From Pedobacter gandavensis (GTDB taxonomy: Bacteria; Bacteroidota; Bacteroidia; Sphingobacteriales; Sphingobacteriaceae), in the NCBI RefSeq assembly GCF_014172405.1, contig NZ_WNXC01000001.1, forward strand, positions 248,001-312,000: a DNA stretch of 64,000 bases, given 5' to 3'. Within the stretch, counting starts at the first letter, position 1, and each line of letters starts with the position of its first letter. The notes beneath the pieces were generated by a model. It was not told the origin of the DNA, made no database searches, and worked only from the letters and a program-made list of their open reading frames with translations. Positions 36,189-45,333 of the stretch are shown in pieces. Position numbers and translations under genes: made by a program.

Positions 36189-38054
36189 ATGTCAGCACCC
36201 TCTGTTAATAGCGAAAAGACAAATTCCGGCACTGGACTTTATCAATTCTTGAATAAAACAAATGATTTGGCTATAGTTATAGACTATAAGTTAAGCATCT
36301 TGTATAAGAATCCGAAAGCAGCCTTACGAATTCCCGGCAATAAACTACAAACCGTAATCTCGATGGACCATAAGAAGGAATTTGGATTATTGTTAAATAA
36401 AATGATGGTCAAGAACTTAGAAACCTATTTAACCAGGTTACTATTTGCTGACGGGATATGGTATGAATGTCAATTGACCAACCTCCTGGATGATGCGGAC
36501 GTGAAAGGGATCGTATGTGTCATGAAAGAGGATGTTAACAACAATCACCTAAGTGATGAGGAGCCTGGAACCGAGCATTTTTACCGGGTAATTACCGATA
36601 GTTTACCAGCAATAATAGCTTACTGGACTGCAGATCTGCGCTGCCTGTTTGCCAATAAGGCCTACCTTTCATTTTTTAATAAAACTGAAAATGAGATGTA
36701 TAATACCAGAATAGATCAAGTATTTACCAGGGAACAAATCTCGAAACATGAGCACTTCATGGAGAAAGCTCTTCAAGGCTTGTCGCAGCGGTTTGAACGG
36801 GTTGTTCAGCGACAGGGTAAGGAGGATAAGATCATCCTTACCGAGTATGTACCGGACGTGGAAGAGGGACATGTCATGGGCTTTTATACGCTAATTTATG
36901 ACATTACTGATCTTAAAATAAAAGAGCAGGAATTGGCGATAAAGAATGAAAGAGAGCTTTTCAATAATAAAGTAAGTACTGTTTTTAGTAAAGGTTCAAA
37001 TTTGGATGAGATCCTTTCCTTGGTGTTGGAAAAACTGGTTGCTTATGGTAATTTTTTAGTCGCAGAAATATGGCTGGTAGGTGCCGACACTAAGTTTTTA
37101 TCATTAGCTGCTCATTTTGCTTTAACAGAAATGGGGGAGAGTTTTTACTTGAATAATAAAGGATTCAAAATACAGATAGAAGGAGAGGGGTTTATCAGAA
37201 ACATCTGGAAAACCAGGAGTTCGCAGCATCTGCTCAATTTGGAGCAACATGAAAACTTTTTGAGAAAAGATGCAGCCAGGTCTGCAGGATTAAAATCAGC
37301 CTATGGTGTCCCACTGATTGACAATAGTGGAACCATTTTAGGAGTGATGATGATCGGCATGGACAACAATAAGGAACCCGATCAACAGTTTATACAGCTT
37401 ATTGAGAATATCAGTACCCATTTAACAGCTGAGATTATCAGGAAAAAACTTGAGCTGGAATTGGCGCAGATTTTTAGTTATGCACCCGATGTTATTGCAA
37501 TTGCGGGTATAGATGGCTTTTATAAAAAAGTAAATCCAGCAATGATCGCGCTTCTCGGCTTTTCGGAATCCGAATTACTAAGCCGACCTTTCACCACATT
37601 TATACACCCCGAAGATTTGGAACACACACTCTTTGCATTCAAAGGGGTAACAGAAGGTCGAGCGGTGCATTATTTCGAAAATCGATTGATTAAAGAAAAT
37701 GGAGCGCAGATCTGGCTAGCCTGGGACGTGACTGCAGCAGCGGAAAATGGCCTGATATTTTGCGTTGGAAAAGACATCACGGAAAAGAAATACTCCGAGC
37801 AGGAAATGATTACTTTAAATAATAAACTTGCTCAACAAAATAAACAACTCCGCGATATCTCATGGATACAGTCGCATGAGGTAAGAGCGCCAACCGCAAG
37901 AATTCTTGGCATCATCAACATCATCGATTCAGATAAAGCTCAGCTCAGTAACGAGCTTAGAGAGCTCCTGGGCTTTTTAAAAAGTTCAGCGCTTGAACTA
38001 GATGAAGTCATCGCTAAAATTACCGCATTGTCTAGTGCTAAACAAAGAAACTAA
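36189..38054 (+). CDS. PAS/GAF sensor protein with a dimerisation domain but no ATPase
   Basis: A 621-residue cytosolic signalling protein. A PAS-like segment at about 15-105 is followed by a PAS domain at about 130-250 (ITDSLPAIIAYWTADLRCLF), a GAF domain at about 265-420 (FLVAEIWLVGAD; SAYGVPLIDNSG), another PAS at about 425-550 (FSYAPDVIAIAGIDGFYKKV) and a C-terminal HisKA-like helix pair with His563 in WIQSHEVRAPTARI. The chain stops about 58 residues later with no HATPase_c domain. The stop is followed by a terminator, so this is a real end. It may be a phospho-acceptor or regulator that another kinase acts on. No membrane helices are present. Confidence 0.88.
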   Translation: MSAPSVNSEKTNSGTGLYQFLNKTNDLAIVIDYKLSILYKNPKAALRIPGNKLQTVISMDHKKEFGLLLNKMMVKNLETYLTRLLFADGIWYECQLTNLLDDADVKGIVCVMKEDVNNNHLSDEEPGTEHFYRVITDSLPAIIAYWTADLRCLFANKAYLSFFNKTENEMYNTRIDQVFTREQISKHEHFMEKALQGLSQRFERVVQRQGKEDKIILTEYVPDVEEGHVMGFYTLIYDITDLKIKEQELAIKNERELFNNKVSTVFSKGSNLDEILSLVLEKLVAYGNFLVAEIWLVGADTKFLSLAAHFALTEMGESFYLNNKGFKIQIEGEGFIRNIWKTRSSQHLLNLEQHENFLRKDAARSAGLKSAYGVPLIDNSGTILGVMMIGMDNNKEPDQQFIQLIENISTHLTAEIIRKKLELELAQIFSYAPDVIAIAGIDGFYKKVNPAMIALLGFSESELLSRPFTTFIHPEDLEHTLFAFKGVTEGRAVHYFENRLIKENGAQIWLAWDVTAAAENGLIFCVGKDITEKKYSEQEMITLNNKLAQQNKQLRDISWIQSHEVRAPTARILGIINIIDSDKAQLSNELRELLGFLKSSALELDEVIAKITALSSAKQRN

Positions 38055-38075
38055 AATAGTGTGGGCTACAGATGT

Positions 38076-38098
38076 GAGCCCGATAAAATACCGGGCTC
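38076..38098 (+). terminator. Terminator after the PAS/GAF gene
   Basis: GAGCCCG (38076-38082) pairs with CGGGCTC (38092-38098) around a 9-base AT-rich loop, followed by TTAATCTT. It starts 22 bases after the stop codon. Confidence 0.7.
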
Positions 38099-38211
38099 TT
38101 AATCTTAATTAATTTCTAACTTCGTCCAACTTTTGGGATTCAGTCCAAATCCAGGCTTTGTTAAAAGGAGAATTAAATTGCTCTTTTTTTGGCTAATTTT
38201 CAGGACATCTT

Positions 38212-38715
38212 TTATTTTCTGGCTAAAACTTCAGCCTTTGTAATCGTACCTAAATAGGTGTTTTTTGCAAAATCTTTAGCGCTCTTTAAATCGTCCCCAT
38301 CATAATTGTTATACTCTTGACTTTCAAACTTAATACCGGTGTAGGAGAAAGTTTTTACTTGTTTGATTCTAGAATTTGACCAGCATAAAATGGTAATAAA
38401 ACTATCATTCCCATATCCAGCATCCATAACGTTTCCAATAAACATATTCTTGCCACCATATATAGTGAAATAATCTAAGTTCATTCCACCATTTAAAATG
38501 GCTTTCAAAGCTGTTGTGATAATTGCAGGTGCATTTTGTTTTGATCCGTAGCCGTTGTTCGTTTTAACAAGATAATTTTCTACGCTATCAATAGCATTAT
38601 TAGGCTTAACAATTACGGTCTTCTCGATAATTTTTTCTACCTCGACAGTCTCTGTTTTTTTGCATGCGGTAAAGATAGATAAGGCGGTAAAAGCGATAAT
38701 TAATGTTTTTTTCAT
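38212..38715 (-). CDS. Small lipoprotein of unknown function
   Basis: A 167-residue protein with a lipobox (FTALSIFTACKK), so it is lipidated at Cys18 and envelope anchored. A short charged linker (VEVEKIIEKTVIVK) leads to a globular region rich in Tyr, Gly and Asn (TNNGYGSKQN; GNVMDAGYGND). I recognise no family or active site. It is monocistronic and convergent with the PAS/GAF gene. Confidence 0.75.
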   Translation of the reverse strand: MKKTLIIAFTALSIFTACKKTETVEVEKIIEKTVIVKPNNAIDSVENYLVKTNNGYGSKQNAPAIITTALKAILNGGMNLDYFTIYGGKNMFIGNVMDAGYGNDSFITILCWSNSRIKQVKTFSYTGIKFESQEYNNYDGDDLKSAKDFAKNTYLGTITKAEVLARK

Positions 38716-38982
38716 TGAATGTTTTTTGTTTTTCTAATAGTATGGATACGAAGATAGTTAAAAGTATTTCGATTGAAATTCTTTTGGAGAAACGTATGGA
38801 ATGAAGATTAATTTTTTTCTACATTAACGGTTTCCTCGGGGAAAATTTCTTCGGCCTTAAACTAAATTAAACGCCTCTATTTAGGCGAGTATAGGTGACC
38901 TGCATACCGGAGCGTACTCGGACTTCCGGGAAAAATAATGGCATTTTTTGCGGATTTAACTACTTGAAGCGGTGTCACAAAA

Positions 38983-39228
38983 TTATTTAGATTTTTTATC
39001 AAGTTCTTCCAGGCTTAGATTCCGATGGTTCTGAAAAATATCATGATGGTAGTCATCTAGTTTTCGCAACAAAAAAGACAAAGAGCTGATTTCGGCCGGA
39101 CTCAAATTTCCGACCACTACGCTACCCACCAAGCCCATTCTGGGTAGTAGTTCTGAAAGTTCCTTTTTACCTTTTTTAGTGATGGCAACCAAAATGCTTC
39201 TCTTGTCGTTAACTTTAAGTTTTACACT
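38983..39228 (-). pseudogene. C-terminal remnant of a MarR-family regulator
   Basis: The frame encodes VKLKVNDKRSILVAITKKGKK, then ELSELLPRM and a terminal helix bundle ending LDKKSK. DKRSxxVxxTKKG is the wing of MarR-family winged-helix proteins, and the rest is their C-terminal dimerisation helix. The DNA-recognition helices and N-terminus are absent; in-frame stops lie just upstream and the GH110 gene starts at 39281 in the other direction. The gene has lost its 5' half and should be non-functional. A TTG at 39192 could only start a DNA-blind peptide. Confidence 0.75.
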
Positions 39229-39280
39229 TATAATTATTATTTTAGCCTAATAATTCATCAACTCATTTTAATTAAATCCC

Positions 39281-41098
39281 TTGAAAAAAACTATTTTATT
39301 GGTTTTGATAACCTTTACCTTCATCATTCCATTAGCAGCACAAACTCATGTAAAAGTATATAAGCTGTCCGCATATGGAATAAGACCTAACACTGGAAAA
39401 AATATCACGCCCTTATTAGGGAAAGTACTTGAAGAAATTAAAAGTAAAACGACTGATCAGGAAGCTGTTGTTATTCAGTTCCAAAAAGGAAAGTATGACT
39501 TTCATGCCGCTGGAGCGCTTAAAAGAGAATACTACATCTCCAATCATGATCAGGTTAACCCAAAGACTGTAGGTATTGAGATCGATAAATTTAAAAACAT
39601 TACATTGGATGGAAATGGGGCGGAGCTCATGTTTTACGGGCGTATGTTACCCCTGGCATTAATTGAAAGCAGCAATGTGAAAATCAAAAACCTGAGTATC
39701 GATTTTGAAAAACCACAAATCACTCAGATAAAGGTTGTTGAAAATGACCCGGTTGCAGGAACGATCATCTTTGAGACTGCTCCTTGGGTGACCTACAAAA
39801 TAAAAGACAGTACTTTTTACAATTTGGGAGAAGATTGGGAGATGAACCCAACCTCTGGTATTGCATTTGAAAACGGTACTAAACACATCATTTATGATAG
39901 TGGTGATATTAGGGTAGGCACTAAAGGCGTATCGGAGCTTTCACCTGGAAGGTTAAAAGCACACCATTGGAAAAATAAAAAGCTGATTCCAGGAACAGTG
40001 ATCGCAATGAGAAGCTGGAACCGACCTAACCCAGGTATTTTTGTTCATAAAGGAAAAGATATTCGTTTCGAAAATGTAAAAGTACATTACGCAGAAGGAA
40101 TGGGACTTTTGGCACAGCTCACAGAAAACATCTACATGGATGGCTTTGGCGTGTGTTTAAGGGGTAAAAATGACCCAAGGTATTTTACAACCCAAGCTGA
40201 TGCAACTCATTTTTCCGGATGTAAAGGAACAATTGTCTCTAAAAATGGTTTATATGAAGGGATGATGGACGATGCAATCAATATTCATGGAACTTACCTG
40301 AAAATGATAAAGAGATTAGACGATCGTACCGTAGTTGGTAGGTACATGGAAGGACAATCTTATGGTTTTGATTGGGGAAATTTAAAAGATACCGTTCAGT
40401 TCATTCAATCTAAAACAATGGACTTATGGGATACCAAAAATACAATTGCAGCCATTACCCCTATAAAATCTAATCCAGGAGATCCTATTAAAGAGTTTAA
40501 AATTGAATTTACAAATGTGCTGGACAAGGAGATTGACCCTTCAAAAACGGATGTTGGTATTGAAAATTTATCATGGACACCAACGGTAGTTTTTACCGGG
40601 AATACCATCCGTAACAATAGGGCAAGGGGAGCGCTTTTCAGCACACCGAAACCAACGCTCGTGGCTGATAACTTATTTGATCATACTTCAGGAAGCGCTA
40701 TTGTGCTATGTGGCGATAGCAATGGCTGGTATGAAACCGGATCTTGCAGAGATGTTACCATTCGTAACAATACATTTATCAATGCTTTAACCAGTATGTA
40801 CCAATTCACAAATGCTGTCATTTCCATTTACCCGGAAATCCCTGACCTTAAAAATCAAAAGAAATACTTTCACTCTGGTATAAAGATAGAAAACAACAAG
40901 TTCGATACTTTTGATCAACCCATACTTTATGCCAAATCGGTAGATGGAATCGTTTTTAAAAACAACAATATCACGACCAATACTGCATATCCGGCTTTTC
41001 ATAGCAACAAAAAAAGAGTGCTATTTGAAAGAGTAATCGCAGCAGATCTAAGCAATAATAAAGTAAATGGAAAGGTTACCGATTTGTTAGCCAAATAA
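39281..41098 (+). CDS. GH110 alpha-1,3-galactosidase
   Basis: A 605-residue exported glycosidase with a signal peptide (TILLVLITFTFIIPLAAQ) and a right-handed parallel beta-helix made of repeated short strands (ITLDGNGAELMFYG; VKIKNLSIDF; CRDVTIRNNTF). The segment GMMDDAINIHGTYL matches the catalytic acidic region of family GH110, in which GalA/GalB enzymes remove terminal alpha-1,3-linked galactose, including that of the blood-group-B structure. The start codon is TTG; no upstream ATG is in frame. The enzyme acts in the periplasm or outside. It sits just past a broken MarR gene and has no adjacent importer; GH36 and fucose genes are found about 7 kb away. Confidence 0.85.
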   Translation: MKKTILLVLITFTFIIPLAAQTHVKVYKLSAYGIRPNTGKNITPLLGKVLEEIKSKTTDQEAVVIQFQKGKYDFHAAGALKREYYISNHDQVNPKTVGIEIDKFKNITLDGNGAELMFYGRMLPLALIESSNVKIKNLSIDFEKPQITQIKVVENDPVAGTIIFETAPWVTYKIKDSTFYNLGEDWEMNPTSGIAFENGTKHIIYDSGDIRVGTKGVSELSPGRLKAHHWKNKKLIPGTVIAMRSWNRPNPGIFVHKGKDIRFENVKVHYAEGMGLLAQLTENIYMDGFGVCLRGKNDPRYFTTQADATHFSGCKGTIVSKNGLYEGMMDDAINIHGTYLKMIKRLDDRTVVGRYMEGQSYGFDWGNLKDTVQFIQSKTMDLWDTKNTIAAITPIKSNPGDPIKEFKIEFTNVLDKEIDPSKTDVGIENLSWTPTVVFTGNTIRNNRARGALFSTPKPTLVADNLFDHTSGSAIVLCGDSNGWYETGSCRDVTIRNNTFINALTSMYQFTNAVISIYPEIPDLKNQKKYFHSGIKIENNKFDTFDQPILYAKSVDGIVFKNNNITTNTAYPAFHSNKKRVLFERVIAADLSNNKVNGKVTDLLAK

Positions 41099-41161
41099 TT
41101 TGATGCTTCCTGGAGTTTTATCCATCAGGTAAAACTCCAGGAAATTTATAACCCAATCCCT

Positions 41162-41761
41162 ATGTCTTTTTATAATTCTCCAAGACGCCTTTTTATCCAG
41201 ACCCTTCCTATATTGACGGTTTTTCTTGTGCTTTTTGTACCGCGAGGCACGGCCCAGGTCAAATCAAGAACCTCCTTCTTTCTTTATGATAGCAAAGAGT
41301 CGCCGGTTGACAATAGGAAAGTGTTAGTGGCAGCATCTCCAATTTTAAAGCTCATTGATCAAGCCGCGCGAACATCACCACTGGCTTTTGTCTGGCAGCT
41401 CAACGCGGATACACTGGTTAAATCTGGTGATATTTTTCGCGAACTGATTGAGTTTGATGGTGCTGACGCCACTTTCAGAAAGGCAATGGTCATTGATACC
41501 GTTACGCTTAAGAAGAGTTCCAAAGCAGACTATGACGTAAAGCAAAACTTTTATACCTTTTCTACAAGTCTGGCTACTTATGATATCAGTCAGCAAAAAG
41601 GGAAGCCAATTTTGATATTTCTGAATCCTGCAACAAAGGATCAGCAGTATTTTAAGGTATTCCTCGATAAAGCAGGAAAGAATATACTTAAGATCCAGAG
41701 TTTAAGTACCAAACGCATTTACTTGCCTACAGCCTTTGAAGGCCCTATGATTTCACTTTAA
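41162..41761 (+). CDS. Exported protein of unknown function
   Basis: A 199-residue protein with an N-terminal hydrophobic signal (TLPILTVFLVLFVPRGTAQ). The mature part is mainly beta strand with charged loops (RTSFFLYDSKESPVDNRKV; NFYTFSTSLATYDISQQ). I recognise no motif or family. It begins 63 bases after the GH110 stop on the same strand, so it may be transcribed with it, but nothing in the sequence connects the two functionally. Confidence 0.65.
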   Translation: MSFYNSPRRLFIQTLPILTVFLVLFVPRGTAQVKSRTSFFLYDSKESPVDNRKVLVAASPILKLIDQAARTSPLAFVWQLNADTLVKSGDIFRELIEFDGADATFRKAMVIDTVTLKKSSKADYDVKQNFYTFSTSLATYDISQQKGKPILIFLNPATKDQQYFKVFLDKAGKNILKIQSLSTKRIYLPTAFEGPMISL

Positions 41762-41943
41762 GAGTTGTATTGTATTCTGATTTTTATAAGAAATGTTGAT
41801 AAATGGATATTTAAAGGAGTTACTCCGCAAATTAGTTCCATTTTAATCGTTTTAAGCTTAAGCAACGCTGAGTATTAAATATACTGGAAATCTGCGGATA
41901 ATAAGTTGCTATCTTTACAGCTCAATAATTGATAAGAAATAAA

Positions 41944-42378
41944 ATGGCAGAACAACGCGTCCACATCTGGGCAGGAACAACAAATAAAACAGAAGAACAA
42001 TTTTACAAGTATTTTGACCAAAGCAAGTTCCTTAAAGATTACAACTTGTTCAAGACTGATGAAGCGTATCCAAGAAATAGCCCTGACTTCGGCTTACGCT
42101 CTGCTTTCAGCAAAGCAATAGATAAGCCTTACGATTACGATGCGAACTGGATCACAATCTATTACAGCCGCAAAAGAATCAGTGTACAGGCCGCCATTGA
42201 AGAATTACCAATTTGGAATGATCAAACAGAAGTTGAGATCTACCAGGCTTGTGTTAAGAAAGGAATCTCAACTGTAAATGTCATACTTTGTTATGCCGAT
42301 AACGAATTGACCATTGACAAGCCATTGGAGAGTTATAACGACATGATTTATGTGGGTAGTTTTAACATCCCAGGTTAA
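41944..42378 (+). CDS. Imm22-family immunity-like protein
   Basis: A 144-residue soluble protein. The opening VHIWAGTTNKTEEQFYKYFD, followed by SKFLKDYNLF, fits the immunity protein 22 pattern, in which small cytosolic proteins protect a cell from a polymorphic toxin of a neighbour. ATG 41944 is used; an upstream TTG at 41929 is less likely. A TATCTTTA box at about 41911 is a possible -7 element. No toxin gene, secretion marker or second immunity gene is beside it, so it would be an orphan. The family assignment is moderate. Confidence 0.6.
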   Translation: MAEQRVHIWAGTTNKTEEQFYKYFDQSKFLKDYNLFKTDEAYPRNSPDFGLRSAFSKAIDKPYDYDANWITIYYSRKRISVQAAIEELPIWNDQTEVEIYQACVKKGISTVNVILCYADNELTIDKPLESYNDMIYVGSFNIPG

Positions 42379-42395
42379 GTCTAATAGATAAACAA

Positions 42396-42423
42396 GGCCC
42401 CAATATTGATAAATATTGGGGCC
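42396..42423. terminator. Bidirectional terminator
   Basis: A perfect 12-bp stem, GGCCCCAATATT (42396-42407) with 42412-42423, and a 4-base loop. It lies between the convergent Imm22-like and MscS genes and serves both directions. Confidence 0.88.
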
Positions 42424-42432
42424 TCTGTCTGC

Positions 42433-44784
42433 TTATATAATTTCTATCTCTTCATAAGCCTCAAATATTTGGGCAATAATCACATTCCTGGTCAGGTCTG
42501 CATTAGAAATATCCTTACACCAGAAGTATATTTTTATGGTACTTTTTAGCTTGCTCACCGGAATGATCATGATCACCGGTTCCTTGTTCACAAACACATT
42601 GTTATTATTAATAATAATATCCCGGATTTGCGATACTACCTCAGTAGAATTGAAAGGCTTAGCGATATTCAAAGAAATATCTACCCGCATTTGATTATTA
42701 CTCAGCGTCCAGTTGATGATATTGTTGGATAAAATAGAGCCGTTTGGGATAATAATCTCTGCACCTTCTTCACTCAGTAATGTACTGGCACGGACGCCAA
42801 TTTCCTTGACTCTTCCTTTTTTATTACTAAGCTCTACAACATCCCCGATACGGATGGTCTTGTCAAAAATAAGGATGATACCAGAAACGAAATTGCTCAC
42901 GATATTCTGTAAACCTAGTCCGATACCTACACCCAGGGCGCCAAGAATTACCGTGATTTTGTCAATCGGTAGTCCTGATGCTGCAACAGCGATCAGGAAT
43001 CCTCCAATGAGTAATACCAATCGCGTAATTAATAATTTGGAGCGCTGCCCTTTATTGTCTTCAATATCGTCGTCTCCGGTATCACCAAAGAAATAAGCGA
43101 TGTATTTCTGTAAAAAGTTGGCGGTCCAAATGATGCCTAAAAAGAGGGCGATACCACCAAAAGTAAAGGAGAAGTTTCCGATAATTCTTTTCTCCATCAG
43201 AACCTCCATTAGAGATTCATATAGTCCATTAAAAATATTAAGATTCGTAGTAAATATCACAAACCAGATGATCGTAGCAGCAATACCGGTGAGCCTTTTC
43301 AGACCCGATCTTACGGGATGCCAGTCAAAATATTCAGGATAGCCCTTACGGATTCTACTGCTTTTCATCTGAAGGAGGAAGGCCTCCACCAGTACTTTCG
43401 CCAGGATGGTTAAAGAGATCGCATTTAACAAGGAGTTTACTCCCGTCGAATAGAAAATCTGGGTCAGGGTAAAACGACCAAAAAGGTTGCAGATAATGGC
43501 AATACATGCGAAGATAGTATAGATAAAACCTGTTACCACAATCATTTTATACTTTTTTGATTGCTTATCCAGCTTCCTCAGGATCATACCACCAAAGAGG
43601 GTAGAGCTGATGCTTAAGAAAAGTAGCAGCCAACGTTGAAACCTTGGAGGCATGCCTAAAAGACGTAGGAAAACCGGTGCAAGTAGGAGTAGGGCAAAGA
43701 TGCACCAATAATAAAATAGCTTTGAAGAGAGTCTCTTTCGGAAAAATATAGTAAGTAAAATGGCCAGTAAGATCTGTACCGACTCGATATAAAGTGCCGG
43801 GGCCTTGAGGTCGAAAATCGGCGCCAGTGTAAACAGCATCATAAAGGTAATCAAATAGGGATGCGGACTCAATAAGGAGAAATCGTCCAGCGCTTCCAAT
43901 CGGTCGCGTTGTTTCATGCTCCTGAAATTGAAAAATACCCAAAGGAAGAAAGTAGCGCAGGTAAAGAGGAGTAAAAGGCGGCTGCTGCGGGTGTAAACAA
44001 AATAATACCCTGAGATTTCCTGCTCACCATTGATAAACTTCCGGAAACCAACACCTCTGGTCTTATTACTTGCTGATTCCCAAAGATAACGTCGCTCTTT
44101 TCCGAAAGCTTTGATGCTAACCGCATCAAGTTGCCTGTCCGTAAGGTACATTAACTCTTTAATGTTGATGAGGTTAGCTGAAGTTCGCGCCTGCAGGTTA
44201 TTAATGGACAAGGTGGTCGTTTTTAACAGACTATCCATAACCAGGTGTTTCTTCTTCAGCTCTGCAAATTGGTCTTTAAACATCACACGCATAGCCGGCA
44301 GTGTAAAAACTTTAATCAGCACGGTGTCTTTTCTCAGGTTGAGGATTTCCGTTTTTAACGCTCTTAGCTCTTTTTCATAGGCGTCGAGATCCGTCAGACA
44401 ATCGGTGTTGTTGGTCTGAAGCTCTTCCAACAAGGTTTGGTCCATTTGCAGGTTTTGCAGGTTCAATGTCCGCTCACTTTGTGTAAGCCTGCTTTTAAGT
44501 AAGGCAAGGGCAGCCTCATCCTGTGTTAAATGAGCGGCTATTGGCGTCAAATTCTTAAACGAACTTACCGTAACCGGAACTTTGTTGATCGTCTCGAATA
44601 CTTTCTCAAGGTGAACCAGGTAATCAGCCTTTGTTAGGGTTGCGGAGTCAGAAAGGATAGAAACGTCCTGACCTTTATCTATGGGCTTTGTTTTCTGGGC
44701 AAAGGTAGAAATGGAGCAGCACAAGACCAGGAATAAGGCAATTGTACTGCGAAGGGATATAGAAAGAGTTTTTTTTGTTCTCAT
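42433..44784 (-). CDS. Large MscS-family mechanosensitive channel
   Basis: A 783-residue inner-membrane channel. A signal peptide (FLVLCCSISTFAQ) leads into a periplasmic, coiled-coil-rich region (about 30-260), then about ten membrane helices. The MscS pore helix and beta domain are visible: GALGVGIGLGLQNIVSNF, SGIILIFDKTIRIGDVVEL and IIPNGSILSNNIINWT. This size and layout match MscK/MscM-type channels, which release solutes on hypo-osmotic shock. It is monocistronic and shares a terminator with the Imm22-like gene. Confidence 0.93.
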   Translation of the reverse strand: MRTKKTLSISLRSTIALFLVLCCSISTFAQKTKPIDKGQDVSILSDSATLTKADYLVHLEKVFETINKVPVTVSSFKNLTPIAAHLTQDEAALALLKSRLTQSERTLNLQNLQMDQTLLEELQTNNTDCLTDLDAYEKELRALKTEILNLRKDTVLIKVFTLPAMRVMFKDQFAELKKKHLVMDSLLKTTTLSINNLQARTSANLINIKELMYLTDRQLDAVSIKAFGKERRYLWESASNKTRGVGFRKFINGEQEISGYYFVYTRSSRLLLLFTCATFFLWVFFNFRSMKQRDRLEALDDFSLLSPHPYLITFMMLFTLAPIFDLKAPALYIESVQILLAILLTIFFRKRLSSKLFYYWCIFALLLLAPVFLRLLGMPPRFQRWLLLFLSISSTLFGGMILRKLDKQSKKYKMIVVTGFIYTIFACIAIICNLFGRFTLTQIFYSTGVNSLLNAISLTILAKVLVEAFLLQMKSSRIRKGYPEYFDWHPVRSGLKRLTGIAATIIWFVIFTTNLNIFNGLYESLMEVLMEKRIIGNFSFTFGGIALFLGIIWTANFLQKYIAYFFGDTGDDDIEDNKGQRSKLLITRLVLLIGGFLIAVAASGLPIDKITVILGALGVGIGLGLQNIVSNFVSGIILIFDKTIRIGDVVELSNKKGRVKEIGVRASTLLSEEGAEIIIPNGSILSNNIINWTLSNNQMRVDISLNIAKPFNSTEVVSQIRDIIINNNNVFVNKEPVIMIIPVSKLKSTIKIYFWCKDISNADLTRNVIIAQIFEAYEEIEII

Positions 44785-44875
44785 TTGATATATAGGGAGT
44801 ATGAAGCAGGTATCCGGAAGGCATAACTATGCTAAAGGAAGGGGCAAAAATAGTTAATAGATTGGGAACAAATCC

Positions 44876-45229
44876 TTAATATTTTCCTTTATTGACGGTG
44901 CCGGTTGCTAATAAACGGGTACCCCAGTCATTTAGGTTCCAAAGTGCCGCAACCAGTTGATCTCCGGAGGGGCTTAACCGATATTCTACCTCCAGTGGTT
45001 TTTCTTTTATAATGGTTTTGAAAATAATACCACTTTCTTCTAACTCCTTCAGTTGTCGGGTAAGCACCCTTCTGTTCATAGCTGCAATATGCAGAAAGAA
45101 ATCCGCAGGTCTTTTTATCCCCTGATTCATGTGCCATACAATGGGGATTTTCCACTTGCCACTGATGGTGTTGACTGCATGTTCCAATGGACAGACTTTA
45201 TTCTCAGATATGCGGACTTTAGTTTTCAT
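44876..45229 (-). CDS. HxlR-family transcriptional regulator
   Basis: A 117-residue winged-helix regulator: CPLEHAVNTISGKWKIPIVWHMNQG at the N-terminus, helix 3 near NRRVLTRQLKELEESGII and a wing at KEKPLEVEYRLSPSG. Cys13 (NKVCPLEH) is at the same site as in redox-sensing relatives. ATG 45229 is chosen over 45310, which adds an atypical 27-residue leader and would run almost into the divergent gene. It is divergent from the AlkD-like gene (about 104 bases apart), which may be its target. Confidence 0.88.
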   Translation of the reverse strand: MKTKVRISENKVCPLEHAVNTISGKWKIPIVWHMNQGIKRPADFFLHIAAMNRRVLTRQLKELEESGIIFKTIIKEKPLEVEYRLSPSGDQLVAALWNLNDWGTRLLATGTVNKGKY

Positions 45230-45333
45230 GGGATTATGCGGATTTAAAAAAATAGCGAGGACAATTTTGTCCATTATTGATTGGCAGGGATCAGGTACCG
45301 AAATTAGCATTTCAAATTAATTTTAAATCATAA

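Noticed and set aside
38716..38982. 267-base gap between the lipoprotein gene and the MarR remnant, examined for RNA genes
   Set aside because: Only weak stem potential was seen, with no clear terminator, tRNA or riboswitch pattern.
42713..43342. Two consecutive plus-strand frames (127 and 80 codons) inside the MscS gene
   Set aside because: They are antisense to the conserved MscS pore and beta domain and show no family resemblance; frame shadow.
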